DNA from: JABWBD01 sp040768665
GTDB lineage: Bacteria > Planctomycetota > Planctomycetia > Pirellulales > Thermoguttaceae
Assembly: GCA_040768665.1 (NCBI GenBank)
Contig: JAXGMN010000036.1
Location: 62,001 to 126,000, forward strand
Length of the DNA stretch: 64,000 bases
Reading direction: 5' to 3'
The notes beneath the pieces are model-generated. The model did not search any database, was not told where the DNA came from, and saw only the letters and a program-made list of their open reading frames with translations. Of the stretch, positions 40,214 through 48,777 are shown piece by piece. Numbering within the stretch: position 1 is the stretch's first letter; each line of letters starts with the position of its first letter. A program made the translations under genes and the position numbers.

Positions 40214-41650
40214 ATGAGTACTTTCACGCGACGCACTCTCGTGCGTGCCGCCGCAGCCGGGGGACTCGGCGTCTTGGCTAACTCCTATGGGGCAGTCGGG
40301 CGAGCGGGTCAAGCCGTGAAGAATACGACCACTCCGGTGCGCGCCGCCTCGGCGTCGGTCAGGCTGACCGACGACAACATGGCGGAACTTCATGCCCGGC
40401 AGAAGATCTACAGTCGTCCCTGGGAGGGGGAATTTCGGGCCAACGCACTGGTCCTGGATGCGGAGCAGCGGATCTGCGTGATATCGCTGGATGCTTTGAA
40501 CCCCGTGATGCCCATGACGCGATCGGCGGCTGGGCGGATCGCCGCCGCCACGGGCATTCCGGAAGACAATATCCTGATCTGCGCCACGCACACCCACCGC
40601 GGCCTCTTCATGGGCGAAACCCCGGGGCAGCCATGGACGGAGTTCGTGCGCCGCTTGGAGGAGGGAAGCGTTCAGGCCGCCATCAAGGCGGTTTCGGCGA
40701 TCGATGCCGCTGGGCCCGGCGGCCAAGCGACCGTGCAATTCGGCCAGAGCCAGGAAGCCACGGTGGGACGCAACAGTCGCCTGCTGCTCAAGGATGGCTG
40801 TATCGGCTGGGACGGCTACGAGGAGCAGGACGTGGTCCGGCCCACGGGCCCCTACGACCCGGACCTGTACGTCCTGGCCCTGCGGCGTGCGGACGGCAGG
40901 TATGGCGGATTGGCGTTCAACCATTCGGTGCATAACATCGGTCACATCCGTCAAGACTGTCTGTCGCCCTGCGTCTACGGACTGGCGGCGCTGGAGGTCG
41001 AGCGGCGGCACGGCGCCACGACTCTGTTTCTGCCTGGAGCGTTCGGCTCCTCGCACAACGTCACCTTCAAGAACAGCGGCGTCCCTGCGGCGGAGAGCGT
41101 GCATCGTGTCGTCGACGCGATCGAAGAGGCGCTCTCGCGGCTGCGGCCGGCGCTGCCCGGCCCCGTCCGGGTGCTCAACCGGCAGTTCACGTACCACATA
41201 CGCCGCTTCGACGAGACGAAGGAGGCTCTTGCGGTGAAGTCGTACCTGGAGAAGTATGCGCCCCAGCGCGCCGCCAGCCAAGGCGAGTGGTTCCGCAAGA
41301 TGCGCGAAGAACTGGCGCCGCGGCAGGGCGAGGCCTGCCAGACACGTCTTCAGGTCATCCGGCTGGGGGACATCGTGTTCGTCGGCGTGCCGGGCGAGAT
41401 GTTCGCCCGCTTGGGGTTGGAACTGCGGCGGCGATCGCCGTTTCGCCACACGTGCATCATCGGGCTGGCCAACGAGAACATCGGCTACATTCCCGACCGC
41501 AAGGCGTACGCCGATGGCGGTTATCAGACTTGGATGGGCCGGCACAGCAAGCTGGAGGTCGGCACCGGCGAGGCCATGGTCGACCAGGCGGTGGCGATGC
41601 TTGATGCGCTTTACGATTCCGCCCCTCCGCTTCGCTGCGGCGTTTCCTGA
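40214..41650 (+). CDS. Ceramidase-like protein (B), Tat-type N-terminus
   Basis: The start is ATG 40214 (MSTFTRRTLVRAAAAGGLG) with GAGGAGA upstream; the frame back to 40115 lacks a ribosome site. The 478-residue product has a twin-arginine signal instead of the Sec signal of homologue A. The usual N-terminal TP/HDELHAR part is replaced by RLTDDNMAELHARQK. The metal-site motif is present (CATHTHRG) and the C-terminal GGYQTWMGR matches the family. Different export routes for A and B suggest different cofactor needs. It is transcribed divergently from A across a 245-base intergenic region. Confidence 0.78.
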   Translation: MSTFTRRTLVRAAAAGGLGVLANSYGAVGRAGQAVKNTTTPVRAASASVRLTDDNMAELHARQKIYSRPWEGEFRANALVLDAEQRICVISLDALNPVMPMTRSAAGRIAAATGIPEDNILICATHTHRGLFMGETPGQPWTEFVRRLEEGSVQAAIKAVSAIDAAGPGGQATVQFGQSQEATVGRNSRLLLKDGCIGWDGYEEQDVVRPTGPYDPDLYVLALRRADGRYGGLAFNHSVHNIGHIRQDCLSPCVYGLAALEVERRHGATTLFLPGAFGSSHNVTFKNSGVPAAESVHRVVDAIEEALSRLRPALPGPVRVLNRQFTYHIRRFDETKEALAVKSYLEKYAPQRAASQGEWFRKMREELAPRQGEACQTRLQVIRLGDIVFVGVPGEMFARLGLELRRRSPFRHTCIIGLANENIGYIPDRKAYADGGYQTWMGRHSKLEVGTGEAMVDQAVAMLDALYDSAPPLRCGVS

Positions 41651-41687
41651 ATACCCCCGGCATGTACGTCGGGATTTCCGACAGTTG

Positions 41688-41885
41688 TCAGGGGCTGTCC
41701 TTTGCCGGCGAGCCCAGCCAGCGGTTGAACCACGCCAGCATCTCCGCTCTCATTTCGGCTGAATAGACGTGCCCGGTATCCTGGTACACGATGCTTTTGA
41801 ACCGCTCGCCCGCTCCGATCGCACGGTAAACGCCGCCGGCGCGCTCTGCCAGGATCTCGATTCCATCGGCCGGTGACATTCCCGA
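41688..41885 (-). pseudogene. C-terminal scrap of a dienelactone-hydrolase-type esterase
   Basis: The minus frame reads DGIEILAERAGGVYRAIGAG, then YQDTGHVYSAEMRAEMLAWF and NRWLGSPAKDSP. This matches the last 60 residues of planctomycete alpha/beta hydrolases, including the catalytic histidine in DTGH. The nucleophile, oxyanion region and N-terminus are absent. The remaining bases up to 42149 hold nothing recognisable apart from the leader of the next gene. Confidence 0.6.
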
Positions 41886-42149
41886 ACGCATGGTCTCTCT
41901 CCCTGGAACTCATCGGCGATGCCTCGATCCCGCCTGATGAAAGTACTCGTTCCGGCCTCAAGTGTCAAACGCTCTGGCGCGTGCCGGGGGACGAGGCGGT
42001 GCTTTTGCCTTTTGCCGACGGCAAGTGGCAGGCGGGGAGGCGATCTTGGACTGTGGCCGCGTCTTCCGGCGGTCGCCGTCAGGCGGTAGTATTGCCAAAA
42101 AGAGCCGATTGGAGCTCGTCGCAAGATCTGCGTACCACGGAGAAGAATC

Positions 42150-43592
42150 ATGAAACCCAAAGCCAGCTCCGCGCGCGATCGATCGCGCACACCGTCGCGC
42201 CGCGAATTCTTGAAATCCACTGCAACCGCAGCCGCCATGCCGGCCACGGTCGGCGTCACTCTGCCCCACGTTCATGCGGCAGAGAATAACACCATTCGAT
42301 TGGCGTTGATCGGCTGCGGCGGGCGCGGCAGCGGCGCAGCGGTCAACGCCTTCGATTCGCCTAACGGCCCGGTGAAGCTGGTCGCAATGGCCGACCTGCT
42401 CCCGAACCGGCTGGAGAATTCGCTCAAAGCTCTCAAGCGGCTGCATGCCGGCAAGATCGACGTACCGCCCGACCGGCAGTTTATCGGATTCGACGCCTAC
42501 AAGAAGGCCATCGACTGCCTGCGCCCGGGCGACGTGGCCATGCTCACCGGGTATGCCGCTTTCCGACCGCATCAACTGGAATACGCCGTGGAAAAGGGCG
42601 TAAACGTGTTCATGGAGAAATCGTTTGCCGTCGACCCGCCGGGTGTGCGGCGGTTGATCAAGGCCGGAGAGGCCGCCGAGAAGAAGAATCTCAAGATCGC
42701 CGCGGGCCTGATGTGCCGTCACTCGCGCAACCGGCAGGAACTGATCCGACGCCTGCGTGACGGTCAACTGGGAGAGATTCAATTCATCCGCGCCTATCGC
42801 ATGTGCAACGTCGGGGCGCTGCGCCGCAAGCCGGCCGGCGAGAAGGAACTGTTGTGGCAGATCCGCAACTTCACGGATATCCTCTGGGTCGCCGGCGGCC
42901 GATTTGCCGAGGCGAACATTCACCAGATCGACGAAATCTGCTGGATCAAGGATGGCTGGCCGGTCTCGGCGCACGGCGTGGGCGGCCGGGCGGCCAACAA
43001 CCTAGACCGCGGCCAGAACCTCGACTCGTTCTCCGTCGAGTGGACGTTCGCCGACGGGAGCAAGGCCTACGACGTGGTGCGCTATATTCCCAGGTGCTAC
43101 GAGGAGTTCAACACGTTCATCCACGGCACGAAGTGTGCGGCACAATTCTCCGGCGATATCCATGCCGGCACGTGCCACATCTACAAGGACCAGCGCTGCA
43201 CGCCGGTCAAGGTGAGCGCTCGCTACGACGACGCAACCATGCAGTACCAATACTCGCACGACCATCGTCCCCAGCGCGACGACATCATGTGGCGGGCGTC
43301 GCCCGAGAAGATCACCTCCTGGCAAGCCGAGTGGGACGTGCTGCTTGCTGCCATCCGCAAGGATGAGCCGCACAACGAAACGAAACGGGCCGGCCTATCG
43401 AACCTGGCCGCCATCCTGGGCCGGGCCGCCGTACACACTGGGCGGGTCGTCACTTGGAATGAGGCGTTGGCCTCCAACTTCGAGTTCTGCCCGAACATCG
43501 AGAAGATGAACGACGATACAGCTCCTCCGCTCCTACCCGACGCGCAAGGCCGATACCCGGTTCCGATCCCCGGCCAGTGGTCGGAAATCTGA
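42150..43592 (+). CDS. Tat-exported Gfo/Idh/MocA family oxidoreductase (5), EKS variant
   Basis: A 480-residue protein with a Tat signal set back from the start (PSRREFLKSTATAAAMPAT, residues 15-33). The Rossmann motif is LALIGCGGRGSGAA (residues 51-64). The catalytic motif reads EKS at residues 156-158 (FMEKSFAV) instead of EKP, keeping the key lysine. Later motifs (QIRNFTDILWVAGG, NIHQIDEICWIKDG) mark the long subfamily with an extended C-terminal domain. A probable periplasmic sugar dehydrogenase. It stands alone, 30 kb from the four-gene run, and is convergent with the isomerase-type gene. Confidence 0.85.
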   Translation: MKPKASSARDRSRTPSRREFLKSTATAAAMPATVGVTLPHVHAAENNTIRLALIGCGGRGSGAAVNAFDSPNGPVKLVAMADLLPNRLENSLKALKRLHAGKIDVPPDRQFIGFDAYKKAIDCLRPGDVAMLTGYAAFRPHQLEYAVEKGVNVFMEKSFAVDPPGVRRLIKAGEAAEKKNLKIAAGLMCRHSRNRQELIRRLRDGQLGEIQFIRAYRMCNVGALRRKPAGEKELLWQIRNFTDILWVAGGRFAEANIHQIDEICWIKDGWPVSAHGVGGRAANNLDRGQNLDSFSVEWTFADGSKAYDVVRYIPRCYEEFNTFIHGTKCAAQFSGDIHAGTCHIYKDQRCTPVKVSARYDDATMQYQYSHDHRPQRDDIMWRASPEKITSWQAEWDVLLAAIRKDEPHNETKRAGLSNLAAILGRAAVHTGRVVTWNEALASNFEFCPNIEKMNDDTAPPLLPDAQGRYPVPIPGQWSEI

Positions 43593-43701
43593 TCGGCGTG
43601 CTCATGGCAGGATCTCTTTCATTTCGAAGTTGACGATCAGGAATCGGTTTTCAGACCTGTCCCGTGGACGGCGAACGAACACACAGCCCTCGTGTGGGCC
43701 C

Positions 43702-44652
43702 TTACGGCGCAAGCTTCGCCAGACGCATCGCCTGGGCATCCAGGAATTCCAGGGACTTCTTCACGCCATCGACAGGATTGTCCGGATCGGAATGGCATTC
43801 GATGCTCAACAGAACGGGCCCCTTCTTGACCCTGGCCAGTGTCTCCAGCATCTCAGGCAGGTTGCCGACGCCGCTGCCCAGCGGTACGCCGCGTCCCGAG
43901 GCGTTGAAGGCGTCCAGATCATGAATTTCGAAGCCGACGATCCGGTCCTTCAATATCGCGACTCCGTCGGAAGGATCGAGTTCCGAGCGGATCCAGTGGC
44001 CTGTATCGCTGAACGCTCCGACCGCGGATGAGAAGGCCTGGCAGTGCTTGGCGACCAGTGCGGGATGCCAGGTGTCGGGGGAACTCTTCTTGTCGTGACC
44101 ATGCAGGCCGACGATCATTCCGTATTGCTGGCCCAACTTGTCGAGCATTGGCAACAGGCTGGGATCCGGTTCGCTCACGAAATACTTGACCCCCAGTTTC
44201 TTGCTCTTCTCAAACACCGTCTGACACGTAGCCTCGTCGGCAGGAAATCGCCCGTAGTAAAGCGCGATCAGTCTCACTCGCGACTCGCGGAGCTTCCGAA
44301 GAACCTTCTCGAACTGCTCATCAGACATCGTGAGCGGATTCAGGGGGGTCGAACTCTCCTGGCTGATCTTCTGGAAGCTGAATCCCTCGATCCGATCGAG
44401 TCCCAATTGGGCGACCATGTCGACAGTCTCGAAGAACGTGAACTTGCGGAAGGTGTAGGCGGCTACGGAGATTTGCCAGTCGAGCTTGTTTTGGGCCGCT
44501 CGGGCAGACTGCCGGGCTTCGAAGGCGGGGCTACCCCCTTGGGCGCCGCAGGTGGCCGTGATAGACGCGAGCAGGAATATTGCCAGAATCGTGCAACGTG
44601 TCATGGATTTGCAGGAAGTCAAGTGTGGGGTCGACCAGATTGAGTGAATCAT
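43702..44652 (-). CDS. Exported sugar isomerase/epimerase-type (AP endonuclease 2 fold) protein
   Basis: A 316-residue protein with a signal (RCTILAIFLLASITATCGA) after a short polar N-terminus; AGGAGA precedes ATG 44652. The xylose isomerase-like TIM barrel shows its metal and acid residues in GLHGHDKK, SDTGHWIRS, FEIHDLDAF and SIECHSD. Relatives isomerise or epimerise sugars, and some cleave C-glycosides or oxidised glycosides. Its export makes a role on extracellular keto-sugars more likely than central metabolism. It is followed on the opposite strand by oxidoreductase 5, a natural partner. Confidence 0.8.
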   Translation of the reverse strand: MIHSIWSTPHLTSCKSMTRCTILAIFLLASITATCGAQGGSPAFEARQSARAAQNKLDWQISVAAYTFRKFTFFETVDMVAQLGLDRIEGFSFQKISQESSTPLNPLTMSDEQFEKVLRKLRESRVRLIALYYGRFPADEATCQTVFEKSKKLGVKYFVSEPDPSLLPMLDKLGQQYGMIVGLHGHDKKSSPDTWHPALVAKHCQAFSSAVGAFSDTGHWIRSELDPSDGVAILKDRIVGFEIHDLDAFNASGRGVPLGSGVGNLPEMLETLARVKKGPVLLSIECHSDPDNPVDGVKKSLEFLDAQAMRLAKLAP

Positions 44653-44676
44653 TTCCCTTTCTCCTATAAGTGCGTC

Positions 44677-44949
44677 TCAAGGCTTGATGATCACCACCAG
44701 CCCCGGAAAGTCCTCGGCCAGCGTCTTCCAGCCCACGATATTCGAGGCGCCGGTGAAGAGAATCGCATTGGGCGGCGACGGCCTGGTCTTGTCGGCGGTC
44801 TCAAAGGCGAGGATCGCCTTCTCAAAACGCTCGCTTTTGGACCAGGGCTTCTTGGCTTGCTCGGCGGCAAACAACGACGCCGAAGACGCCACCACCAGGC
44901 TTGCCAGCCAGAAATGGATCGGGGCCGCGGGAAAGGCAACCGGACTCAT
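44677..44949 (-). pseudogene. SGNH/GDSL esterase truncated after its N-terminus
   Basis: ATG 44949 has AGGAGA upstream and encodes 90 residues: a signal (IHFWLASLVVASSASLFAAE), then NAILFTGASNIVGWKTLAED and FPGLVVIIKP before a stop. This matches the start of planctomycete GDSL esterases (ILFxGSSxIxxW), but the nucleophile position is altered (GASN rather than GSSS) and the remaining 150 residues, with the catalytic histidine, are gone. It is non-functional as an esterase but could still yield a short secreted peptide. Confidence 0.65.
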
Positions 44950-44997
44950 GGCTTCTCCTGTTCTCGAGAAGGGGCTCAAAAAATGGCGGTCAAAACA

Positions 44998-46560
44998 TCA
45001 GGGCAGGCAGCCGGCTCGTTCGAACAGGTTGCGGGTGATTCGCTGCACGCGAGGATCGGGGCCGTGCGGTCGGCTCCAGTGCGACCAGGGCAGCGTGTGG
45101 CCGGGCGGCATGCTCAGACCCTGGCACCAGAAGATCGTCGCAGCGTTGAAGACGAAGTTCCCTTTCGGGCCAGGGTAGATGGTGGCCGTCCACGGCGAAG
45201 GCTTCACGCCTCCCTGAAAGGCCGTGCCTTGGCCGACGATCTCCAGGCCGGGCAGGTCGGTGGGCGGGTCGCCGTGGTACTCCCAACCGACGAGCCCCGG
45301 CACGTGGTCGCCCTTCTTCATGCCGGTGCCCGCAAAGATCCAGTGCTCCGGCTTGACGCAGATCCAGTCGCCGCCGCCGTTGATCGGGCTGGAGTTGCGG
45401 GCGCCCATCAGGTAGCCTTCGTCGGGCCCGCGTTCAGGAAATGGGCCATGTTTCTGGATGCGGGCCTCAATCCACTGGTTCGATCCGCCATACGGGCCGC
45501 CGCGGAAGGTGACCCGGTTGGGCCGCCCGTCGCTGCTCGGCTTGAAGGGACTGACCCAACACACGGCGTTGCCCGAGAGGAACAGCAAGTTCACGCCCGC
45601 ATCGCGCATCTTCACCGCGCTGTGGTACTGACGGATGTCCCAGTACTCGTCATGGCCCACACTGAGAAACGCCTTGCACTTCAGCCCGCGGTCGGGCGTA
45701 ATCATGTCGCTGTTCGAGCAGTAGCTCACGTCGCATCCCTGCTGCTCCAGCCAGTACGCCAAGGGAAACTCGAACGTCAGCCATGCGCCGGAGCCGATCG
45801 AGAGCGGATCGTTGACGATTCCGGAATACTGGGCTTCGCGGCCGTAGGGCCGATCGAAGCTCACGTCGGCCCAGGGGCCTTGGCCGCCCTTGGGATGCGT
45901 GTAAACCGACGATTTGTACGGCCAGCCGTTGTAGGCTTGCCACGTGTTATCGCTGCACTGAAAGAGAATGCCGGCCGGCCGGTCGTCGCGGACGATGAAC
46001 ACGACGTAGCTTTGCCAGTACGGCTGGTCGTCCGTTTCCGGCAGCGTCGTGAGCCGTCCCAGGTAGACGCCGCTGACCCATTCGGCCGGAATCGTCAAGT
46101 CAGCCGACGGTTCCCAACGGCACTCGTGCAAAGTCCGCTCGTTGGGCTGCGGCGTGGGTTGCGGTTTGCCTGCCAAAGGCCCGAGTTTCTTCATGAGGCG
46201 CGCCCCGCGACCGCCGTAGTAGCCCGTTCGGAAGATCTCGATCTGGAATTGAGAAGTCGGCTGGGTCGAGACCATGATCTGCAGTTTCTCGCCCGCCGCA
46301 ACGCTTTGCTTGGAGCAGTAGCCTTCGATGGCCGTGCAACGGCAGCCGTCGGGCTTGTCGACACGGGTCCGCGTGAGTTGCCAATCGGTCGCGCCTTCGA
46401 GGGCGTTCTCCTGCTGGATCAGGTTTGGCCCGGTTGCATGCGAGGCTGCGGCAACCTCGTTGCGCATGCCAAGCGGGCCCCAAACGATTAGCGCCAACAC
46501 GACAGCCACGCCTCTGCGAAGTCCACGTCGGATGATCGAGCTTAATTCCAGAACACTCAT
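44998..46560 (-). CDS. N,N-dimethylformamidase beta-subunit-like secreted protein
   Basis: A 520-residue protein with a membrane or signal segment (GVAVVLALIVWGPLGM) and AGGAGA upstream of ATG 46560. It carries the large-subunit domain of N,N-dimethylformamidase: QFQIEIFRTGYYGGRGARL, SYVVFIVRDDRPAGILFQ, SDNTWQAYNGWP, SVGHDEYWD and RNSSPINGGGDW. The small alpha subunit is not encoded nearby and the protein is shorter than characterised enzymes. It may be a metal-dependent amidohydrolase acting on another amide, or a polysaccharide-related relative. It lies upstream of the truncated esterase on the same strand. Confidence 0.75.
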   Translation of the reverse strand: MSVLELSSIIRRGLRRGVAVVLALIVWGPLGMRNEVAAASHATGPNLIQQENALEGATDWQLTRTRVDKPDGCRCTAIEGYCSKQSVAAGEKLQIMVSTQPTSQFQIEIFRTGYYGGRGARLMKKLGPLAGKPQPTPQPNERTLHECRWEPSADLTIPAEWVSGVYLGRLTTLPETDDQPYWQSYVVFIVRDDRPAGILFQCSDNTWQAYNGWPYKSSVYTHPKGGQGPWADVSFDRPYGREAQYSGIVNDPLSIGSGAWLTFEFPLAYWLEQQGCDVSYCSNSDMITPDRGLKCKAFLSVGHDEYWDIRQYHSAVKMRDAGVNLLFLSGNAVCWVSPFKPSSDGRPNRVTFRGGPYGGSNQWIEARIQKHGPFPERGPDEGYLMGARNSSPINGGGDWICVKPEHWIFAGTGMKKGDHVPGLVGWEYHGDPPTDLPGLEIVGQGTAFQGGVKPSPWTATIYPGPKGNFVFNAATIFWCQGLSMPPGHTLPWSHWSRPHGPDPRVQRITRNLFERAGCLP

Positions 46561-47119
46561 TGCACATCTCCTATCGATTGTGTCGCTGCCTACGTGACTA
46601 TCGGTGATCGATCATGCAGGAATGGTTCGTGTCACGGAGAGTCAGTGCCCCGGCAGCCCGGCAGCCAGAAACTCTTCACTTCTTCAATGGGTAACGTTTG
46701 AGCGGCAAGACCGCCGCGGAATTGCGGCGGCAAGTCAGCAGTGCTGGTCGGCGACGAAGATCCTGAAGCCACCCAGGCTCTCGCGTCCTCCGACAATGAT
46801 GTTCGGGCGAATGGGACATTCGTGCCTCAGTTGATTCGCGGGCGGGCGGGAGCGCGGTGGGCGATTCCGGAACGCCGAAGCAGGTGGGTACCCCGTCATT
46901 TTCATCCCCAGCTTTCGAGAGGTCAAGAAGGTCCTGGACCGATAGGCGGGAGGAATCGGCGAGGCTTACGAACGCCCATCTGTACGGACACAGCAGATCG
47001 GCCAGCAGCAGCGCTGGTCCATCTGCGCCTCGCGCCGTTTTGACTTTCTGCCGTCGGTGTTCTCGCAGACGCCCGACCTGGAAGAATGCGATCCGCTGGC
47101 CGCGAGGCTGTGCGCCACG
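46561..47119. other. Intergenic stretch without a recognisable gene
   Basis: About 560 bases. A forward frame near 46935-47140 (containing FDFLPSVFSQTPDLEEC) has protein-like composition but an internal stop, no ribosome site and no family that I recognise; it may be another fragment. It leads into the ceramidase-like remnant at 47120. Confidence 0.4.
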
Positions 47120-47268
47120 GGCGGTCCGCCGTTGCCGCGGTCTCACGGTTTGCATCGATGAACTTGTCGCCCAGGATCGACTTGAAGAAACCAAGTCCTC
47201 GCGTGGGATCCCCGGAGTAGCCGCTATAGATCGGCGCCAGGTTGCCCTGGGCGCCATTCATGACTCGC
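47120..47268 (-). pseudogene. Internal fragment of a ceramidase-like gene
   Basis: The minus frame reads NGAQGNLAPIYSGYSGDPTR, then GLGFFKSILGDKFIDANRE and TAATAD. This corresponds to residues of about 270-310 of the intact homologue C. At DNA level 47154-47258 differs from 50567-50670 at only about four positions. Homology stops abruptly on both sides. The fragment begins 20 bases beyond the stop of the propeller gene at 47288. Confidence 0.8.
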
Positions 47269-47287
47269 GTCGAAATACCTGGAGCGA

Positions 47288-48568
47288 TCAGTTTTTTCGC
47301 GCCGCGGCTGCCGGCTTGGGCTTGATGAACATCACGTCGGCCTGCGTCACCCAGCCGGTTCGCAGGTCGAGGCGGAACCACCCTTCGCTGTTCTTCTCGT
47401 GGAAACGGGTCCCTGATCTCGGGCCGAACTCCGCCAGGTCGTACTGGGCCCAGGTCTTGCCCATGTCGGTGGAAACGATAATTCCGTTCTTCATGGGCGA
47501 GGCCGGCGCGCAGTGGGTGGCCAGCATCACGCCGTCCTGGATGATCATGTTGCCCGACTCCACGCCCGGATTGAACAACATCGTGTGCTTTTCCGGATTC
47601 GGGATGTCGGCCGGATCGCAGCAGAAGATGCCGCGGTCGTAGGGCTTGGGGCCGTTCGCGTCGCTGATCCAGTAGCACTTGCCGTCGACGAAACTGATTC
47701 CGCCGCACTTGTAGCGTGTATTGAGGCTGGCGGTAACGATCACCTTCCATTGCCATTGGTCGTTCGCGGCGTCGTAGGTTCCACGGAGCCAATGGCATTC
47801 CTTGCCCTCGGGACGGTCGCCGTCGCCGGTGCAGGCATAGAACGCGTTCTCCGCCGGGTTGTAGGAGACGCCGTGGAGATGCCGGGCGATGATCGGGTTG
47901 TCGGGATCGCCCAACACGTTGCCCCCTTTCCCGCCGCCGCCCGAGCCGTTATCGCTGAAGTTGGGGTTGCAGCCAAACGTGTAGGCCAGCTTCACGGTTT
48001 GCCCGCTGTCGGTGGAATAGTAGATATTGACGGGGGTCGCGCCGCCGATCACGTTGCAGTAGTTGCCCCAAACCATGATCTCTTTGCCGCCGATGTCCCA
48101 AGAGACGATGCCTGGCAGCGTGTGAAAGTACCATCCCGGGTTCTCGGGGTTCTTCGGCGTGTGCGGCAGATAGTCGCGTCCCTTTGCGTCCTTCACGGTG
48201 ATCGGCTTGTAGGACTTGAGGTTGTCGGTGCTCAGATACAGGTTTGCCCCGGTGGCGAAGAGGATGTTGCCGTTCTTCAGAATGTGGCTGAACGTGATCT
48301 TCTTGGCATCGGGAAAGGCGGCGCTGTGCGGCCAGTTGTGGGCGTTGTCCTCGGAAAGAAGGATCTTGCCGTCGAGGTAGCCAAAAGCCTTGTTGCTACG
48401 CTGGCAGTCGATATACGGCCCGGGCGGTTGGGGGCGATACCAGAAGTGAGGCGTCGAGGGAAAGTCTTCGAGCGACTTCGTCTCTTCGCCGCGGGCTGCG
48501 CAAAGCAGCGTTCCAAGTGAAACAGTTAGCGCGACCGAAACGACATAGCGGGACGAAAAGAACTTCAT
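47288..48568 (-). CDS. Secreted BNR/sialidase-like propeller protein
   Basis: The start is ATG 48568 (MKFFSSRYVVSVALTVSLG) with GGAGG upstream; the frame extends to 48673 without support. The 426-residue product has a Sec signal and Asp-box-like strands (LSEDNAHNWP, LSTDNLKSYK, STDSGQTVKL, STDMGKTWAQ), so a sialidase-superfamily propeller. A glycine-rich loop (DNGSGGGGKGGNV) interrupts the middle. Catalytic arginines cannot be assigned. It is probably a glycan-binding or glycan-cleaving propeller. Fragments of other genes lie directly on both sides (47120-47268 and 48685-48763). Confidence 0.72.
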   Translation of the reverse strand: MKFFSSRYVVSVALTVSLGTLLCAARGEETKSLEDFPSTPHFWYRPQPPGPYIDCQRSNKAFGYLDGKILLSEDNAHNWPHSAAFPDAKKITFSHILKNGNILFATGANLYLSTDNLKSYKPITVKDAKGRDYLPHTPKNPENPGWYFHTLPGIVSWDIGGKEIMVWGNYCNVIGGATPVNIYYSTDSGQTVKLAYTFGCNPNFSDNGSGGGGKGGNVLGDPDNPIIARHLHGVSYNPAENAFYACTGDGDRPEGKECHWLRGTYDAANDQWQWKVIVTASLNTRYKCGGISFVDGKCYWISDANGPKPYDRGIFCCDPADIPNPEKHTMLFNPGVESGNMIIQDGVMLATHCAPASPMKNGIIVSTDMGKTWAQYDLAEFGPRSGTRFHEKNSEGWFRLDLRTGWVTQADVMFIKPKPAAAARKN

Positions 48569-48684
48569 AAGACTTACCTCCGGTTGGGTCGTTGAGGCGG
48601 GTGGTGGGTCAAGCAGGCGGTGCCGGACGGACCGGCGCCAGCCATTGTAGTCCAGCGCAAGCGGCCCGATCAACTGATGGCCTC

Positions 48685-48763
48685 GCCGCTTCCTTCTGAA
48701 CCAGGATCGGCTGCGAGAAGATCATGCCCAAGATGGTTAGGGGGGCTGTTCCCCGAAAGATCG
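48685..48763 (-). pseudogene. C-terminal fragment of the PHP-like gene
   Basis: The minus frame reads RGTAPLTILGMIFSQPILVQ followed by KEAAR, matching the end of the intact protein at 54694 (GTAPIPIVDMIFSQPILLQ). DNA similarity spans 48685-48763 against 54718-54798, in the same orientation. It lies between the propeller gene and the end of the alpha/beta hydrolase gene. Confidence 0.75.
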
Positions 48764-48777
48764 CGTGATGTAACCGT

